From positions 1 through 50,733 of the forward strand of contig CAYWXT010000005.1 in assembly GCA_964462125.1 (NCBI GenBank): a DNA stretch of 50,733 nt. The letters are read 5' to 3'. How positions within the stretch are numbered: position 1 is the stretch's first letter; every line of letters starts with the position of its first letter. Shown here piece by piece: positions 15,139 to 23,969 of the stretch. The notes beneath the pieces are model-generated. The model ran no database searches. It saw nothing but the letters and a program-made list of their open reading frames with translations, and had not been told where the DNA came from. A program made the position numbers and the translations under genes. Source of the stretch: JAWLFY01 sp964462125 (GTDB lineage Bacteria; Planctomycetota; Planctomycetia; Pirellulales; Pirellulaceae).

Positions 15139-16281
15139 TCACGCCGCTTCGAAATGAGCTGGCGCAAACTTTGCCGGCAATAACCGCGACACGAGCATCT
15201 CGGCATTGGCCAGCGCGATGTCATCGGGAACCTGTTGACCGTTGGTGACGTAGCTCAGCGGCGTCCCACCGACCGCAGGCTCCGCTGCGGACAAGGCCGC
15301 CAGGACCGCGGCGGTTTGCAAGGCCTCGTCCAGCTTGGTCAAGATCGCCGCGGTGGGACGCACGGGGGCAAAACCGGCCAGCACCGATTCGACGGTGCTC
15401 GGCGAGCTTGTGGCGCTGAGCACCAGGTGTGTCTCATCGGGCTGGGCCGCCCTCAGCAGCTCCATCAATTGTTCGATCCGGGCGTCGCTGCGGGGACTTC
15501 GCCCAGCGGTATCGATCAACACCAGGTCGACGTCTCCGAGCCGATCGAGTGCCGGCCGCATTTCATCAACCCGCTCGACGACCTCCATCGGCAGGTCCAT
15601 GATCTCGGCGTAGGCTTTGAGTTGTTGCACAGCGGCAATGCGGAACGTATCGATGGTGAGCAACCCGACCCGCCGCCGCGCTTCGATCCGAAAGCCGGCT
15701 GCCAGCTTGGCGATCGTGGTCGTTTTGCTGACGCCGGTCGGGCCGACCAAGGCGACCACGTGCCGGTCTCCCGGCTGCGTTCGGATCGGTCCGGCCAACT
15801 TCAGCTCGCGGGCCACAGCACGTTGCAGTTGTTCAAACCAAGCGGGGGGCGCGGCGGGTTCGTCCAAGTTGGCTGTGAAGCTGGAGGCAGCATCCACCCA
15901 CCGCCGAGCCACGCCCGAGGCGACACCGACCCGAATCAACTCGTCCAAGTACTCTTGCAGCGTCGGTGGAATGCGAAACGAGCCCTGGTAAACCGTCGCC
16001 GCGGCAGATCCGGGCGATTGCGGCACCGTCGCGGGCAACGAGATCGAGCGGGGGTCAAACGCCCGAGGCGCAGTGAAACGCTCAGACAACGTCGGCTGCC
16101 CGATCCCCTGCTGTTCATCCCGCAACCCCGCGGTCACCTCCACATGGGTTCGGCCCAACCATCCCAGCCAGCCATCGCGCACTTGGCGGGTGTGCAAAAC
16201 CGAGGCCTCGGGCCCCATCTGTCGACGGATCTCCTCAAGGGCAGCTTGGAGGCTGGCGGCGCGGAAGGTGCGAATATGCAT
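15139..16281 (-). CDS. flhF: Flagellar placement GTPase FlhF
   Basis: A 380-residue SRP-family GTPase that marks the pole or site for flagellum assembly and recruits early basal-body parts. The N-terminal basic/B domain (residues 1-165) opens MHIRTFRAASLQAALEEIR. The NG domain follows: P-loop GPTGVSKTTT (residues 180-189), DTFR (211-214), DTAGR (257-261), and TKLDE. In the P-loop the usual third Gly of GxxGxGK is Ser185, a rare change in this family. It starts 19 bases after flhA ends, so the two are co-transcribed. The usual partner FlhG (a MinD-type ATPase) is not next to it. Confidence 0.95.
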   Translation of the reverse strand: MHIRTFRAASLQAALEEIRRQMGPEASVLHTRQVRDGWLGWLGRTHVEVTAGLRDEQQGIGQPTLSERFTAPRAFDPRSISLPATVPQSPGSAAATVYQGSFRIPPTLQEYLDELIRVGVASGVARRWVDAASSFTANLDEPAAPPAWFEQLQRAVARELKLAGPIRTQPGDRHVVALVGPTGVSKTTTIAKLAAGFRIEARRRVGLLTIDTFRIAAVQQLKAYAEIMDLPMEVVERVDEMRPALDRLGDVDLVLIDTAGRSPRSDARIEQLMELLRAAQPDETHLVLSATSSPSTVESVLAGFAPVRPTAAILTKLDEALQTAAVLAALSAAEPAVGGTPLSYVTNGQQVPDDIALANAEMLVSRLLPAKFAPAHFEAA

Positions 16282-16300
16282 GGATGCTTCAAACGCGGAA

Positions 16301-18367
16301 TTAGGTGTCGCTGACGATTCCGTGGGATTCGATCTTCGTGTCCTGGGTGATCTCGTTGTACGACAATACTTTCAGCCGCGGCATCGACGGAGCGGTGATC
16401 TGACGCAGCCCGGCGCGGATCCGCGGACTGACGAGCACCACCGGCGGATGCCCGGCGTGGATCAGCTTCTTAACGGCTTCCTGCAACTTCTCGCAAGTGA
16501 TATCCACGGCTTGGGGGCTCATACGCACGAATAAACCCCGCTCGTTTTGTTCGATCCCGGTGGCGATCCGGTCCTCCATCGCCGGATCGAGCGCCACCAC
16601 GTGCAACCGTCCCTGGTCGTCCCGATAACGGGTACTGATCACGCGAGCCAAGCGGTGGCGGACGTACTCGCACAACCACAGCGGATCCTTCGTCTTGGAG
16701 GCGAAGTCACCGATGGTTTCCAAAATGATCCCCAATTGCCGGATCGGGACGTCCTCCCGCAGCAGCAGATGCAGGACCTGCTGGACCTCGCTCAGCTTCA
16801 TCGTCCCCGGGATCAGTTCATCGACCACCGCCGGGGAGGTCTCCTTCAACTCGTCGATCAACGCCTTGGTGGCGTCTCGCGAGAGCAGTTCGTCGGCGTG
16901 CCGCTTGGCGATTTCCTGAAGGTGTGTCGCCAACACCGCTCCCGGATCGACGGTGGTGTAGCCATAGATCGCCGCCTGCTCGCGGCGGATCGGATCGATC
17001 CACACCGCCGGCTCGCCGAAGGTCGGGTCCCGCGTCGGTTCCCCTTCGATCACGCCGGTGGTGTGCCCGCTGTCGATCGCCAACAATTTGTCGGGCAAAA
17101 CGGCGGCCCGAGCGACCGGGCTGCCGGCTATCCGAATCTCGTACTCAAGTTGCTCCAGGTTCATCTCGTCGCGAACCCGCACCTTGGGCAACACGATCCC
17201 GATGTCGGCGGCGATCGCGTTCCGCACCCCCGTGATCCGCTGCATCAAATCGCCTCCGCGAGCGGGATCGGCGAGCCCCAGCAGACCGACGCCGATCAAC
17301 ATCTCCATCGGGTCGACCGTGAGATAATCCTCGACCCGTTTCTCGGCGGGCGCATTGGCGGCCACGCGCTCGGCTTCCTCTCGCGCCCGGCTCTCGTTTG
17401 CAAACTGGGTGTTCTGGCGGTTCATCACCACCGCCAATCCGATGCAGCCGGCCCCCAAGGTCGCCATCGGGATGGTGGGCAGTTTGGTAACAATCAACAG
17501 GTTCAGAAAGCCGCCGGCGACCGCCAACGCTTTGGGATTCCCGAACAGCTGCTGCAAGAACTGGTTCGGCAAACTCGATTTCTTGGCACTGCGGGTGACG
17601 AGCAAGCCGGCGGCCAGCGAGATCAGCAGCGCCGGCACCTGACTGACGAGCCCATCACCGATGGTCAGTTTGGAAAACAGCTGAGCCGCCTCGCCGATCG
17701 TCATGCCGTATTGGACGACGCCGAGATAAAGCCCGCCGATGACGTTGACCACCGTGATCACAATCCCTGCGATCGCGTCGCCCCGCACGAACTTGCTGGC
17801 CCCGTCCATCGCTCCGTAGAAGTCGGCCTGGGCGCTGATCTCCTCCCGCCGCCGCTGGGCCTCCTTTTCATCGATCAGTCCCGCATTCATGTCGGCGTCG
17901 ATCGCCATCTGGCGCCCCGGCATGCCATCGAGCGCGAACCGGGCAGCGACTTCGCTGATCCGTGTTGAGCCCTTGGTGATCACGATGAACTGGATCAAGA
18001 CGATGATCACGAAAATGATCAGCCCGATCTCCAGCCGGTCGCCGGCGACGAACTCGCCGAAACTCCGGATCACCCCCCCCGCCGCTTCCATTTCGTTCGC
18101 GTTCGCCCCGGTCAGGATCAACCGGGTCGTGGCCACGTTGAGCACCAGCCGGGCCAAGGTCGTGGCCAGCAACAGCGAGGGGAAAATGCTGAATTCCAGC
18201 GGGCTGGCGACGTAAATCGTCGTCAACAACACGATCACCCCGATGGTGATGTTGGCGGCCAACAACAGGTCCATCAGGGGCGTGGGGAGCGGCACCAGAA
18301 TCACCACCAAACAGGCGATGATCCCCAGCGGCAACACCAGGTCCCGGTAACGCGTCAATAACTCCAT
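16301..18367 (-). CDS. flhA: Flagellar type III export gate protein FlhA
   Basis: A 688-residue component of the flagellar export apparatus that forms the nonameric gate ring in the membrane. About eight membrane helices occupy the first 320 residues, with the conserved FHIPEP-region segments (GDRLEIGLIIFVIIVLIQF, ARFALDGMPGRQMAIDADMN). The cytoplasmic half carries the substrate/chaperone-docking domains (for example LREDVPIRQLGIILETIGDF). ATG at 18367 is preceded by AAGGA at good spacing; the frame stays open to 18406 without homology. It is the first gene of the flagellar run. flhB, fliPQR and others are outside the window. No sigma-28 site was seen upstream. Confidence 0.97.
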   Translation of the reverse strand: MELLTRYRDLVLPLGIIACLVVILVPLPTPLMDLLLAANITIGVIVLLTTIYVASPLEFSIFPSLLLATTLARLVLNVATTRLILTGANANEMEAAGGVIRSFGEFVAGDRLEIGLIIFVIIVLIQFIVITKGSTRISEVAARFALDGMPGRQMAIDADMNAGLIDEKEAQRRREEISAQADFYGAMDGASKFVRGDAIAGIVITVVNVIGGLYLGVVQYGMTIGEAAQLFSKLTIGDGLVSQVPALLISLAAGLLVTRSAKKSSLPNQFLQQLFGNPKALAVAGGFLNLLIVTKLPTIPMATLGAGCIGLAVVMNRQNTQFANESRAREEAERVAANAPAEKRVEDYLTVDPMEMLIGVGLLGLADPARGGDLMQRITGVRNAIAADIGIVLPKVRVRDEMNLEQLEYEIRIAGSPVARAAVLPDKLLAIDSGHTTGVIEGEPTRDPTFGEPAVWIDPIRREQAAIYGYTTVDPGAVLATHLQEIAKRHADELLSRDATKALIDELKETSPAVVDELIPGTMKLSEVQQVLHLLLREDVPIRQLGIILETIGDFASKTKDPLWLCEYVRHRLARVISTRYRDDQGRLHVVALDPAMEDRIATGIEQNERGLFVRMSPQAVDITCEKLQEAVKKLIHAGHPPVVLVSPRIRAGLRQITAPSMPRLKVLSYNEITQDTKIESHGIVSDT

Positions 18368-18568
18368 CAGCGATCCTTCGCGCGAGCCAGCCAGCAGTCT
18401 CCGCACCGCCGCTGCTGATCGTCAACGACGCCCCACCGCGTCTCCCGCAGCGGACCGTCGCCTTTGTCCGCGACGTTACTTCAAGCGACGCTCGGAGGTC
18501 CAGAGAACTTGATGGGCGTCCCTGACTTGATCAACGGCCGCAATCGCCGGCCTGCCCGATGGTTTCGC

Positions 18569-18596
18569 GTCCGTCTGTCTCGCGAGACAAGCGGAC
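18569..18596. repeat. Palindromic hairpin between permease and flhA
   Basis: A perfect 14-base palindrome TGTCTCGCGAGACA (18576-18589) is flanked by GTCCG/CGGAC arms with a two-base internal mismatch on each side. It stands 39 bases after the permease stop and about 200 bases before the flhA ATG, both on the minus strand. No U-run follows, so it may be a protein-binding site as well as a terminator. The rest of the 267-base gap shows no gene. Confidence 0.65.
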
Positions 18597-18612
18597 GGCA
18601 TTTTGAATGATC

Positions 18613-18648
18613 GAGCCTGCCGAGCTTGCCGAGCCTACCGAGCCGCCC
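18613..18648. repeat. 9-bp tandem repeat, four copies, at the 3' end of the permease gene
   Basis: GAGCCTGCC, GAGCTTGCC, GAGCCTACC and GAGCCGCCC lie head to tail. The permease stop codon (18635-18637) falls in the third unit, so the last codons and the stop are made of repeat. Confidence 0.75.
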
Positions 18649-19762
18649 GCGGCGAGAAACGGGTCGCCTCATCGGTCGGCGCCGGTTTCCCCCCCAGAAA
18701 AATCGCGATCCAGCGGGTTTCAGGAAAGACCTCCAATCCGACCTTGATCATCATCGTGATCGGCGCCGAGAGCAGCATGCCGACGGGGCCGAACACCCAC
18801 CCCCAAAACAACAACGAGACAAACACCACCAAAGGAGAGAGCCCGAGGCCCCGTCCCTGCAGCCGCGGTTCGAGAATGCTGCCCAACAGCTGATTGACCA
18901 CGCCATACAACAGGACCACCCAAACGGCGGTCCCGATTCCATGTTGAATCAACGCCAGCAACACCGGAGGGACCCCGGCGACGATCGAGCCGATGTTGGG
19001 GATGTAGTTCAACAAGAACGCCAAAAACCCCCACACCAACGCGTGGTCAATCCCCAGGACTGTCAATCCCGCCCAGACACAAAGCCCGGTCGCCACACTG
19101 AGGACCGTCTTGATCGCCACATAACGGTGAACATTGTGGATCACTTCGGCGATCCTTCGGGAGGCCTCCCCCGAACCCCCTTCGATCACCGCCAGCTTGG
19201 CTGAGAACCAGGCGGACTCGGCCAACATGAACGCCACCAGCACCAACACGATGACGCCGTCGCCGAACGTCTTGAGCAGCCCGTTCAGGAAGCCGGCGAG
19301 CATCGACGTGACCGAACCGGCGTCGAAGACGTCCATCAGGTCATCCGACGGGACGTCCAACCCCCAGCCGCGCAGCCGCTCGATCACGGCACCTTCCAAG
19401 GTCAACAACTCATCCTGAAAATCGGGCAGGTCGTTGATCACCTGCCGCAGCGCGGTCCCGATCAGGACCGGGATCGTGATGAACACCGCAAGCAGCGCAG
19501 CGAGGATCAGACTCAAGGCGACGCCGAACGGCATCCACCGCTGCAGCTTCGTGATCGGCGGCCCACAGACAATGCTGAAGAAGATCGCGAGCATCAGCGG
19601 GACCGTCACCGACGAGGCAGCCCGCAACCCGGCGACGATGATGATGAACGCACCACAGCCCAACAACGTCCGAGTGAAACCCGAAAACTCGGTCTGTAGC
19701 TGAGCTCGCCCCTGCCCAGAGGTCGTTGTTGAGGTTCGGCGGTCGTCCGCATCGCGTCCCAT
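18635..19762 (-). CDS. AI-2E family transporter (permease)
   Basis: A 375-residue polytopic membrane protein of the AI-2E transporter family (PF01594 type), members of which export diverse small molecules or act in Na+/H+ exchange. Typical features: an N-terminal pair of helices (GFTRTLLGCGAFIIIVAGLR, then SVTVPLMLAIFFSIVCGP), a long extracytoplasmic region, and the family C-terminal signature NYIPNIGSIVAGVPPVLLAL followed by ILEPRLQGRGLGLSPLVVF. Autoinducer transport cannot be inferred. The ATG at 19762 shares its A with the TGA of the ThuA-like gene (TGATG), so they are translationally coupled. The last residues are encoded in a 9-bp tandem repeat. Confidence 0.9.
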   Translation of the reverse strand: MGRDADDRRTSTTTSGQGRAQLQTEFSGFTRTLLGCGAFIIIVAGLRAASSVTVPLMLAIFFSIVCGPPITKLQRWMPFGVALSLILAALLAVFITIPVLIGTALRQVINDLPDFQDELLTLEGAVIERLRGWGLDVPSDDLMDVFDAGSVTSMLAGFLNGLLKTFGDGVIVLVLVAFMLAESAWFSAKLAVIEGGSGEASRRIAEVIHNVHRYVAIKTVLSVATGLCVWAGLTVLGIDHALVWGFLAFLLNYIPNIGSIVAGVPPVLLALIQHGIGTAVWVVLLYGVVNQLLGSILEPRLQGRGLGLSPLVVFVSLLFWGWVFGPVGMLLSAPITMMIKVGLEVFPETRWIAIFLGGKPAPTDEATRFSPRAAR

Positions 19763-20571
19763 CAGTCCGGGGATGCTTCCAGCGACCAGACAATGGCGTT
19801 GACCAGCAGTCGCGGTAGAACCTCCGCCGCGAAGTCGTCAACGTGCCCCAACGACGTGTAGAACGATTTGCCCCCATCGGCGCGGTCATACGTCCACGCG
19901 ACCGGTTCGGCCGGATGACCCTCCACCTGACCGCTCATCAGCCGCTGCGCCCCCGGTTGCAGCGGCGCAACGCGGTAGAGAGAACCGGCGGAGGGGAACG
20001 GTTTCAGATCACGCAAGCCGTCCAACAAGGGTGACGTTTTCGCCGCTTCCCGGTCGAGGGTGACTGTTGTCTTCAACGCGTTGCCGTAGTGGTTGGTGTA
20101 ATTCCCGCCGAACACCTCCGCGTCCCATTCGGGCCACACCGCCCTGCCCTGCCCCACGTCGTCCCCGCGAACGGAAAAGGCGTGGCTGGCGGTGCGAATG
20201 CCGATCACCGGCTTGCCCGCGGCCACATGATTCCGGATCCGCCGGAGCTGCTCGTCCGGCAAGGTTCGCCGCCGCACGCTGACCACCAGCACATCGGCCG
20301 ACTCGACCGCCTCGATCCCGACCAGCCGGTTGCGGTCCTCCGGGTCGGCGAACACAAACGTCGTCATAAAATCGTCGTTCAGGTGACGCTCCGCAAAGGC
20401 GGGCAACGACTCTTCCGTTTGATACTCCCGCTCGGCGATCAGCATCACCACGTGCGGCCGGGTCTCATCCGCGCCAAGGGCGCCGGCGGCGGATCCGAAA
20501 CCCAGGAAAAAGGAGAGACCCAGGAAGCATGACAGCAGCAGGACCGCCCGCAGTTCCAATCGAGCTTGCAT
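19762..20571 (-). CDS. Exported ThuA-like domain protein
   Basis: A 269-residue exported protein with an N-terminal signal peptide (residues 5-33) and a ThuA-like, class I amidotransferase-type fold: VVMLIAEREYQTEESLPAFA, ADVLVVSVRRRTLPDEQLRR, GKPVIGIRTASHAFS, FGGNYTNHYG, PVAWTYDRADGGKSFYTSLG. The family is linked to sugar metabolism, but planctomycetes have many secreted copies of unknown function. A near copy of the 16-mer repeat (20139-20154) adds GQGRA in a loop. The stop overlaps the permease start by one base, so the pair is likely one operon. Confidence 0.85.
   Translation of the reverse strand: MQARLELRAVLLLSCFLGLSFFLGFGSAAGALGADETRPHVVMLIAEREYQTEESLPAFAERHLNDDFMTTFVFADPEDRNRLVGIEAVESADVLVVSVRRRTLPDEQLRRIRNHVAAGKPVIGIRTASHAFSVRGDDVGQGRAVWPEWDAEVFGGNYTNHYGNALKTTVTLDREAAKTSPLLDGLRDLKPFPSAGSLYRVAPLQPGAQRLMSGQVEGHPAEPVAWTYDRADGGKSFYTSLGHVDDFAAEVLPRLLVNAIVWSLEASPD
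20139..20154 (+). repeat. Dispersed 16-mer repeat, degenerate copy in the ThuA-like gene
   Basis: CCGCCCTGCCCTGCCC, two mismatches from the unit, antisense and in frame within the gene. Confidence 0.5.
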
Positions 20572-20704
20572 CGTGAGGCACCAGGAATTCTCGGTTCAAA
20601 GCTATCTACCGACCGCCATGATACCGGCTCGGTCGCCGCCGTGTTCGTGCCGGAGAAAGGTTAGCACCGAGATCACCGAGATGGACCGACTGGGTGCGTC
20701 GACG

Positions 20705-20734
20705 GTCGGCGCTCGATCGGTTGGCGCTCGATCG
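20705..20734. repeat. 15-bp direct repeat after serA
   Basis: GTCGGCGCTCGATCG and GTTGGCGCTCGATCG lie head to tail, three bases beyond the serA stop codon (minus strand). Confidence 0.7.
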
Positions 20735-20737
20735 AAC

Positions 20738-22372
20738 TCAACTGAGCCAGTGCGGGAGTTGGCCGGCGGGGGGCAGGTCGATCGTTTTGACCTTGTTCAC
20801 CGCGTTCATCTTGCGGACCTCTTGCAGAGCTTCGGTCGAAACGTCGCCGTCGACGCTGAGCACCCCGATCGAGGGCCCGCCGGGGGTGTCCCCTTCGCGG
20901 CCAACGGCCATCTGCGCGATGTTGATGCCGTGACTACCGAAAATCGTGCCGACGTGACCGATGATTCCCGGGACGTCGTTGTGGGAAAAGATCAACATCT
21001 TGCCATCCAGGAATGACTCCAGACGATAGCCGTCGAGCATGATCAACCGCGGCATGTTTTGGCCCAGAATCGCGCCCCCAGCGGTAACCGTATGCCCTTC
21101 CCCGGAAACTTCGATGTTCATGCTCGAGGCAAATGCCCCCGGCTCCCGCTGCTTCTCTTCGGTCAGCTCCACCCCGCGCTCGCGGAGGAGCATCTCGGAG
21201 TTGATGATGTTGGCATCTTCGACGATCCGTTCGAGCAACCCTGCGCAGAAGGCGTTGTTCAGCACCCGCGTGTCCTTGCCAGCGACCTCGCCGCGGTAGG
21301 TCACCTTGACGTGGTCGATCCCACCGCCGTGCCACTGCGCGGCGAGCAGGCCGAGCCGATGGGCGACGTTCAAGAAACCCCGCAGCGCGTCGAGGGTCTT
21401 GGGGTCGAGCGCGGCGACGTTGACCGAATGTTTGATCTCGCCGGTCTTGAGGTAATTGATCAGCAGCTCGATCCCTTCCACGGCAACCTGCGTTTGAGCC
21501 TCCTCCGTGCTGGCCCCCAGGTGTGGCGTGCAGACGGTTCCGGGCATTCCGAACAGCGGGCTGTCGGTACACGGCTCGTCTTCGTAGACGTCGAGGGCGA
21601 CGCCGCCGAGCTTGCCGCTTTGTAGCCCCTCAACCAGGGCGTCGATGTCGTAGATGCCGCCCCGGGCCGCATTGACGACCCGCAAGCCCGGCTTGACCTT
21701 GGCGAGCTGCGGTTTGCTGATCAGCCCTTTGGTTTCCGGGGTCAGCGGGGTGTGGACGGTCAGGTAGTCGATCTGCGGGAGCATCTCATCGACGGTCGCA
21801 ACCCGCTTGACCTTCAAGTTCGCTGCCTGTTCATCGGTCAGGAAAGGATCGAACGCGACGACATGCATGTCAAACGCGCGGGCCCGGGCAGCGACTTCGC
21901 GACCGATCCGCCCCATCCCGACGATGCCCAAGGTCTTCCCAGCCAGTTGCGTCCCCATGTAGGCTTTGCGGTCCCAGCGGCCTTCGACCAGGCTCTGATT
22001 GGCCGGGGCGACGTTGCGGCTCAGGGCCAGCATCAGCGCGAAGGTGTGTTCGGCGGTACTGAGAGTGTTACCCGCCGGGGTGTTCATCACCACGATGCCC
22101 CGCCGGGTCGCGGCCGGTTTGTCGATGTTATCCGTCCCCACCCCGGCGCGGACGATCGCCCGCAGGCGAGTGTTGCCCTCCAGCGACTCGGCGGTGATCT
22201 TCACACCGCTGCGGAGGATCGCGCCGTCGTATTGGTTGAGGGCCTCGCGGAGTTCGTCCCCCTTGAGTCCCGTGCGGACTTCGTATTCGATCCCCTCCTC
22301 GGCGTCGAGCAGTTCGAGACCTTCTTGTGCAATACTGTCGAGAACGATAATGCGGTACATGTTTTCAGTCAT
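20738..22372 (-). CDS. serA: D-3-phosphoglycerate dehydrogenase
   Basis: First enzyme of serine synthesis: oxidises 3-phosphoglycerate to 3-phosphohydroxypyruvate with NAD+. The 544-residue length is that of the long form (catalytic/NAD domains, an intervening ASB domain, and a C-terminal ACT domain). Visible motifs are the Rossmann GMGRIG (152-157), catalytic Arg237 (NAARGG), a Glu in DVYEDEP (264-266) and His284 (CTPHLGAST). The ACT domain begins near MLIFSHNDVPGIIGHVGTIF and gives serine feedback in many species. Two starts, 22372 and 22360, are possible; neither has a clear ribosome site. serC lies 103 bases upstream on the same strand, so the two steps are clustered. Confidence 0.96.
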   Translation of the reverse strand: MTENMYRIIVLDSIAQEGLELLDAEEGIEYEVRTGLKGDELREALNQYDGAILRSGVKITAESLEGNTRLRAIVRAGVGTDNIDKPAATRRGIVVMNTPAGNTLSTAEHTFALMLALSRNVAPANQSLVEGRWDRKAYMGTQLAGKTLGIVGMGRIGREVAARARAFDMHVVAFDPFLTDEQAANLKVKRVATVDEMLPQIDYLTVHTPLTPETKGLISKPQLAKVKPGLRVVNAARGGIYDIDALVEGLQSGKLGGVALDVYEDEPCTDSPLFGMPGTVCTPHLGASTEEAQTQVAVEGIELLINYLKTGEIKHSVNVAALDPKTLDALRGFLNVAHRLGLLAAQWHGGGIDHVKVTYRGEVAGKDTRVLNNAFCAGLLERIVEDANIINSEMLLRERGVELTEEKQREPGAFASSMNIEVSGEGHTVTAGGAILGQNMPRLIMLDGYRLESFLDGKMLIFSHNDVPGIIGHVGTIFGSHGINIAQMAVGREGDTPGGPSIGVLSVDGDVSTEALQEVRKMNAVNKVKTIDLPPAGQLPHWLS

Positions 22373-22458
22373 GCGCGTGGGGAAGTGATTTGTGCGTAGC
22401 GAGGGCAGCCTGCGTTGATACGACTCCGTAGGTGGGTCGCTTTGTTGATGCTGCTCGA

Positions 22459-22476
22459 CAGGCTGGCAGCCTGCGC
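22459..22476. repeat. Palindromic repeat CAGGCTGGCAGCCTGCGC at the serC stop
   Basis: The core CAGGCTG-G-CAGCCTG is a perfect inverted repeat. The serC stop (22476-22478, TAG on the minus strand) overlaps its edge by one base. A second copy (16 of 18 bases) stands at 27929-27946 beside the glyS stop, and a partial GGCAGCCTGCG lies about 55 bases away (22404-22414). It resembles REP-type intergenic elements and could act as a terminator or mRNA-stabilising hairpin. Confidence 0.7.
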
Positions 22477-23591
22477 TACGTGGCGTTCTTGGCGGCGAAA
22501 TCTTTCATGAAGCTGGCCAACGTCTCGACACCTTCAAGGGGCATCGCGTTGTAGATGCTGGCCCGGATCCCGCCGACGCTGCGGTGACCCTTCAAGCTGG
22601 CCAGGTCATGCTCGGCCGCTTCGGCGAGAAACTTGGCCTGCAGCTCATCAGTCGGCAAGCGGAAGGTGACGTTCATCAGCGACCGCGAGGCGGGCTGGGC
22701 GTGCCCCTGATAAAACGCTCCGTGGGCGTCGATGATGTCGTACAGCATTTTCGCTTTCGCCCGGTTCCGCTGCTCCATCGCCTCCAGCCCCCCGACCGAG
22801 TCGGCGACCCAGTGGGCAACCTTGCCGAGCAGATAGATCGCGAAGGTCGGCGGCGTGTTCCACTCCGAATCGTTCTCCGCGTGGTTTTTATAGAGCAGGT
22901 ACCCGGGCAGATCCTGGCTGCCGCGATCGAGCAGGTCGCGGCGGATGATCACAACGGTCACCCCCGCCGGGCCCGCGTTCTTCTGGGCACAGGCGTACAG
23001 AATCCCGTACTTGTCGACCGGCAAGGGGCGACAGAGGAAATCGCTCGACGCGTCGCTGACCAGCGGCACCGAGTCGGGACACGCCGGCTCGCTGGGGAAC
23101 TGCACCCCTTGGATCGTTTCATTGCTGCAGTAGTAGAGATAGGCGGCGGCGTCGCGGACCGAGTAATCGCCAGGGGCAGGGACGTGGTCGTAGTTGGAAG
23201 CCTTGGCATCGTAAATCGTCTCGACCTGGCCCTCCTTGACCGCCTCGTCGATCGCCTTCTTCCCCCACGATCCGGTGAGCAGGTACTGGGCCGGTTTGTC
23301 CGATCCGCGGAGCAGATTGGCCGGGATCATCGAAAACTGCAGCCGGGCGCCCCCCTGCAGGAACAGAACCGCATAGTCATCGCTGACCCCGAGCAGGGAT
23401 CGCAGGGTCGACTCGGCGTCGTGCAGAATGTCAATGAAGTGCTTGTCCCGATGGCTCATCTCCATCAACGAAACGCCGGCCCCAGGGAGACAGAGGAGCT
23501 CTTCCTGGGCCTGTTGGAGTACGGGGAGCGGGAGTACAGCGGGGCCAGCAGAAAAGTTGTAGACCCGTTGAGCGGTCGCAGTAGCACTCAT
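22476..23591 (-). CDS. serC: Phosphoserine aminotransferase
   Basis: PLP enzyme converting 3-phosphohydroxypyruvate and glutamate to phosphoserine, the second step of serine synthesis. The 371-residue product shows VYNFSAGPAVLP at the N-terminus, SLMEMSHRDK, QGGARLQFSMIP, DASSDFLCRP, and the PLP lysine Lys204 in YACAQKNAGPAG. ATG at 23591 is chosen because the family N-terminus follows at once; the open frame upstream to 23873 is low-complexity and overlaps dispersed repeats. The stop codon sits at the edge of a palindromic repeat. It is upstream of serA on the same strand. Confidence 0.95.
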   Translation of the reverse strand: MSATATAQRVYNFSAGPAVLPLPVLQQAQEELLCLPGAGVSLMEMSHRDKHFIDILHDAESTLRSLLGVSDDYAVLFLQGGARLQFSMIPANLLRGSDKPAQYLLTGSWGKKAIDEAVKEGQVETIYDAKASNYDHVPAPGDYSVRDAAAYLYYCSNETIQGVQFPSEPACPDSVPLVSDASSDFLCRPLPVDKYGILYACAQKNAGPAGVTVVIIRRDLLDRGSQDLPGYLLYKNHAENDSEWNTPPTFAIYLLGKVAHWVADSVGGLEAMEQRNRAKAKMLYDIIDAHGAFYQGHAQPASRSLMNVTFRLPTDELQAKFLAEAAEHDLASLKGHRSVGGIRASIYNAMPLEGVETLASFMKDFAAKNAT

Positions 23592-23969
23592 CGTTCGTGC
23601 AGTTCCTGGGGAGGGTGAGATCGCGGTCGATCGCCGGAGGAATCCGTCAAAACGCATCCCGGCTTGGTCGGCGAATTCGAGCCACTGTCGGGCGAATTGC
23701 CTCTGGAAGTCTCGGTTCCGACGCAGTTTTTGAAAAGGGGGCTGGCCCCGATGGCGGGACTTTTGCCCCGTCGCTGCGCCGACGGCCCCGGAGCTGACGG
23801 CGCATATCCGCCGGCCCACTTCTTCCACCAATCGCCCAAAAAAGAGTCCTGACCCCTTTTTTCTTTTTTTCACTCCCCTGCCCTACAATGCAAATTTGAG
23901 TGCATGCTCCGCCGACCCTTGGTGGCGTTGACTGAGGGACCGCGAAGGGGGACACCGAGGGAGAATGAC
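23592..23969. other. Divergent serC-putA gap with repeat fragments
   Basis: 378 bases without a supportable gene. Contents: a GGGGC-TG-GCCCC hairpin (23738-23749), a 25-base near-palindrome (23838-23862), a T-rich run after it (to 23870), a truncated copy of the 16-mer (23873-23884), and a -10-like TACAAT (23884-23889) facing putA with no good -35. Both divergent genes must have promoters here. Confidence 0.6.
23838..23862. repeat. REP-like near-palindrome with A6/T6 arms
   Basis: Six A, GAGTC, CT, GACCCC, six T: the arms pair apart from one mismatch. The GGGTC/GACCC core is shared with the long hairpin at 29675-29768, pointing to one repeat family. Confidence 0.6.

Noticed and set aside
16547..17968. 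473-codon plus-strand frame over flhA
   Set aside because: Antisense shadow of flhA; rich in His, Arg, Asp and Gln as expected from complementing GC-rich codons.
18569..18648. Repeat cluster considered as CRISPR or attachment site
   Set aside because: Units are 9 bp without spacers, and no integrase or cas gene is in the window.
22476..23873. N-terminally extended serC frame (94 more codons)
   Set aside because: The added part is Arg/Gly-rich, overlaps repeat sequence, and the family N-terminus begins right after the ATG at 23591.
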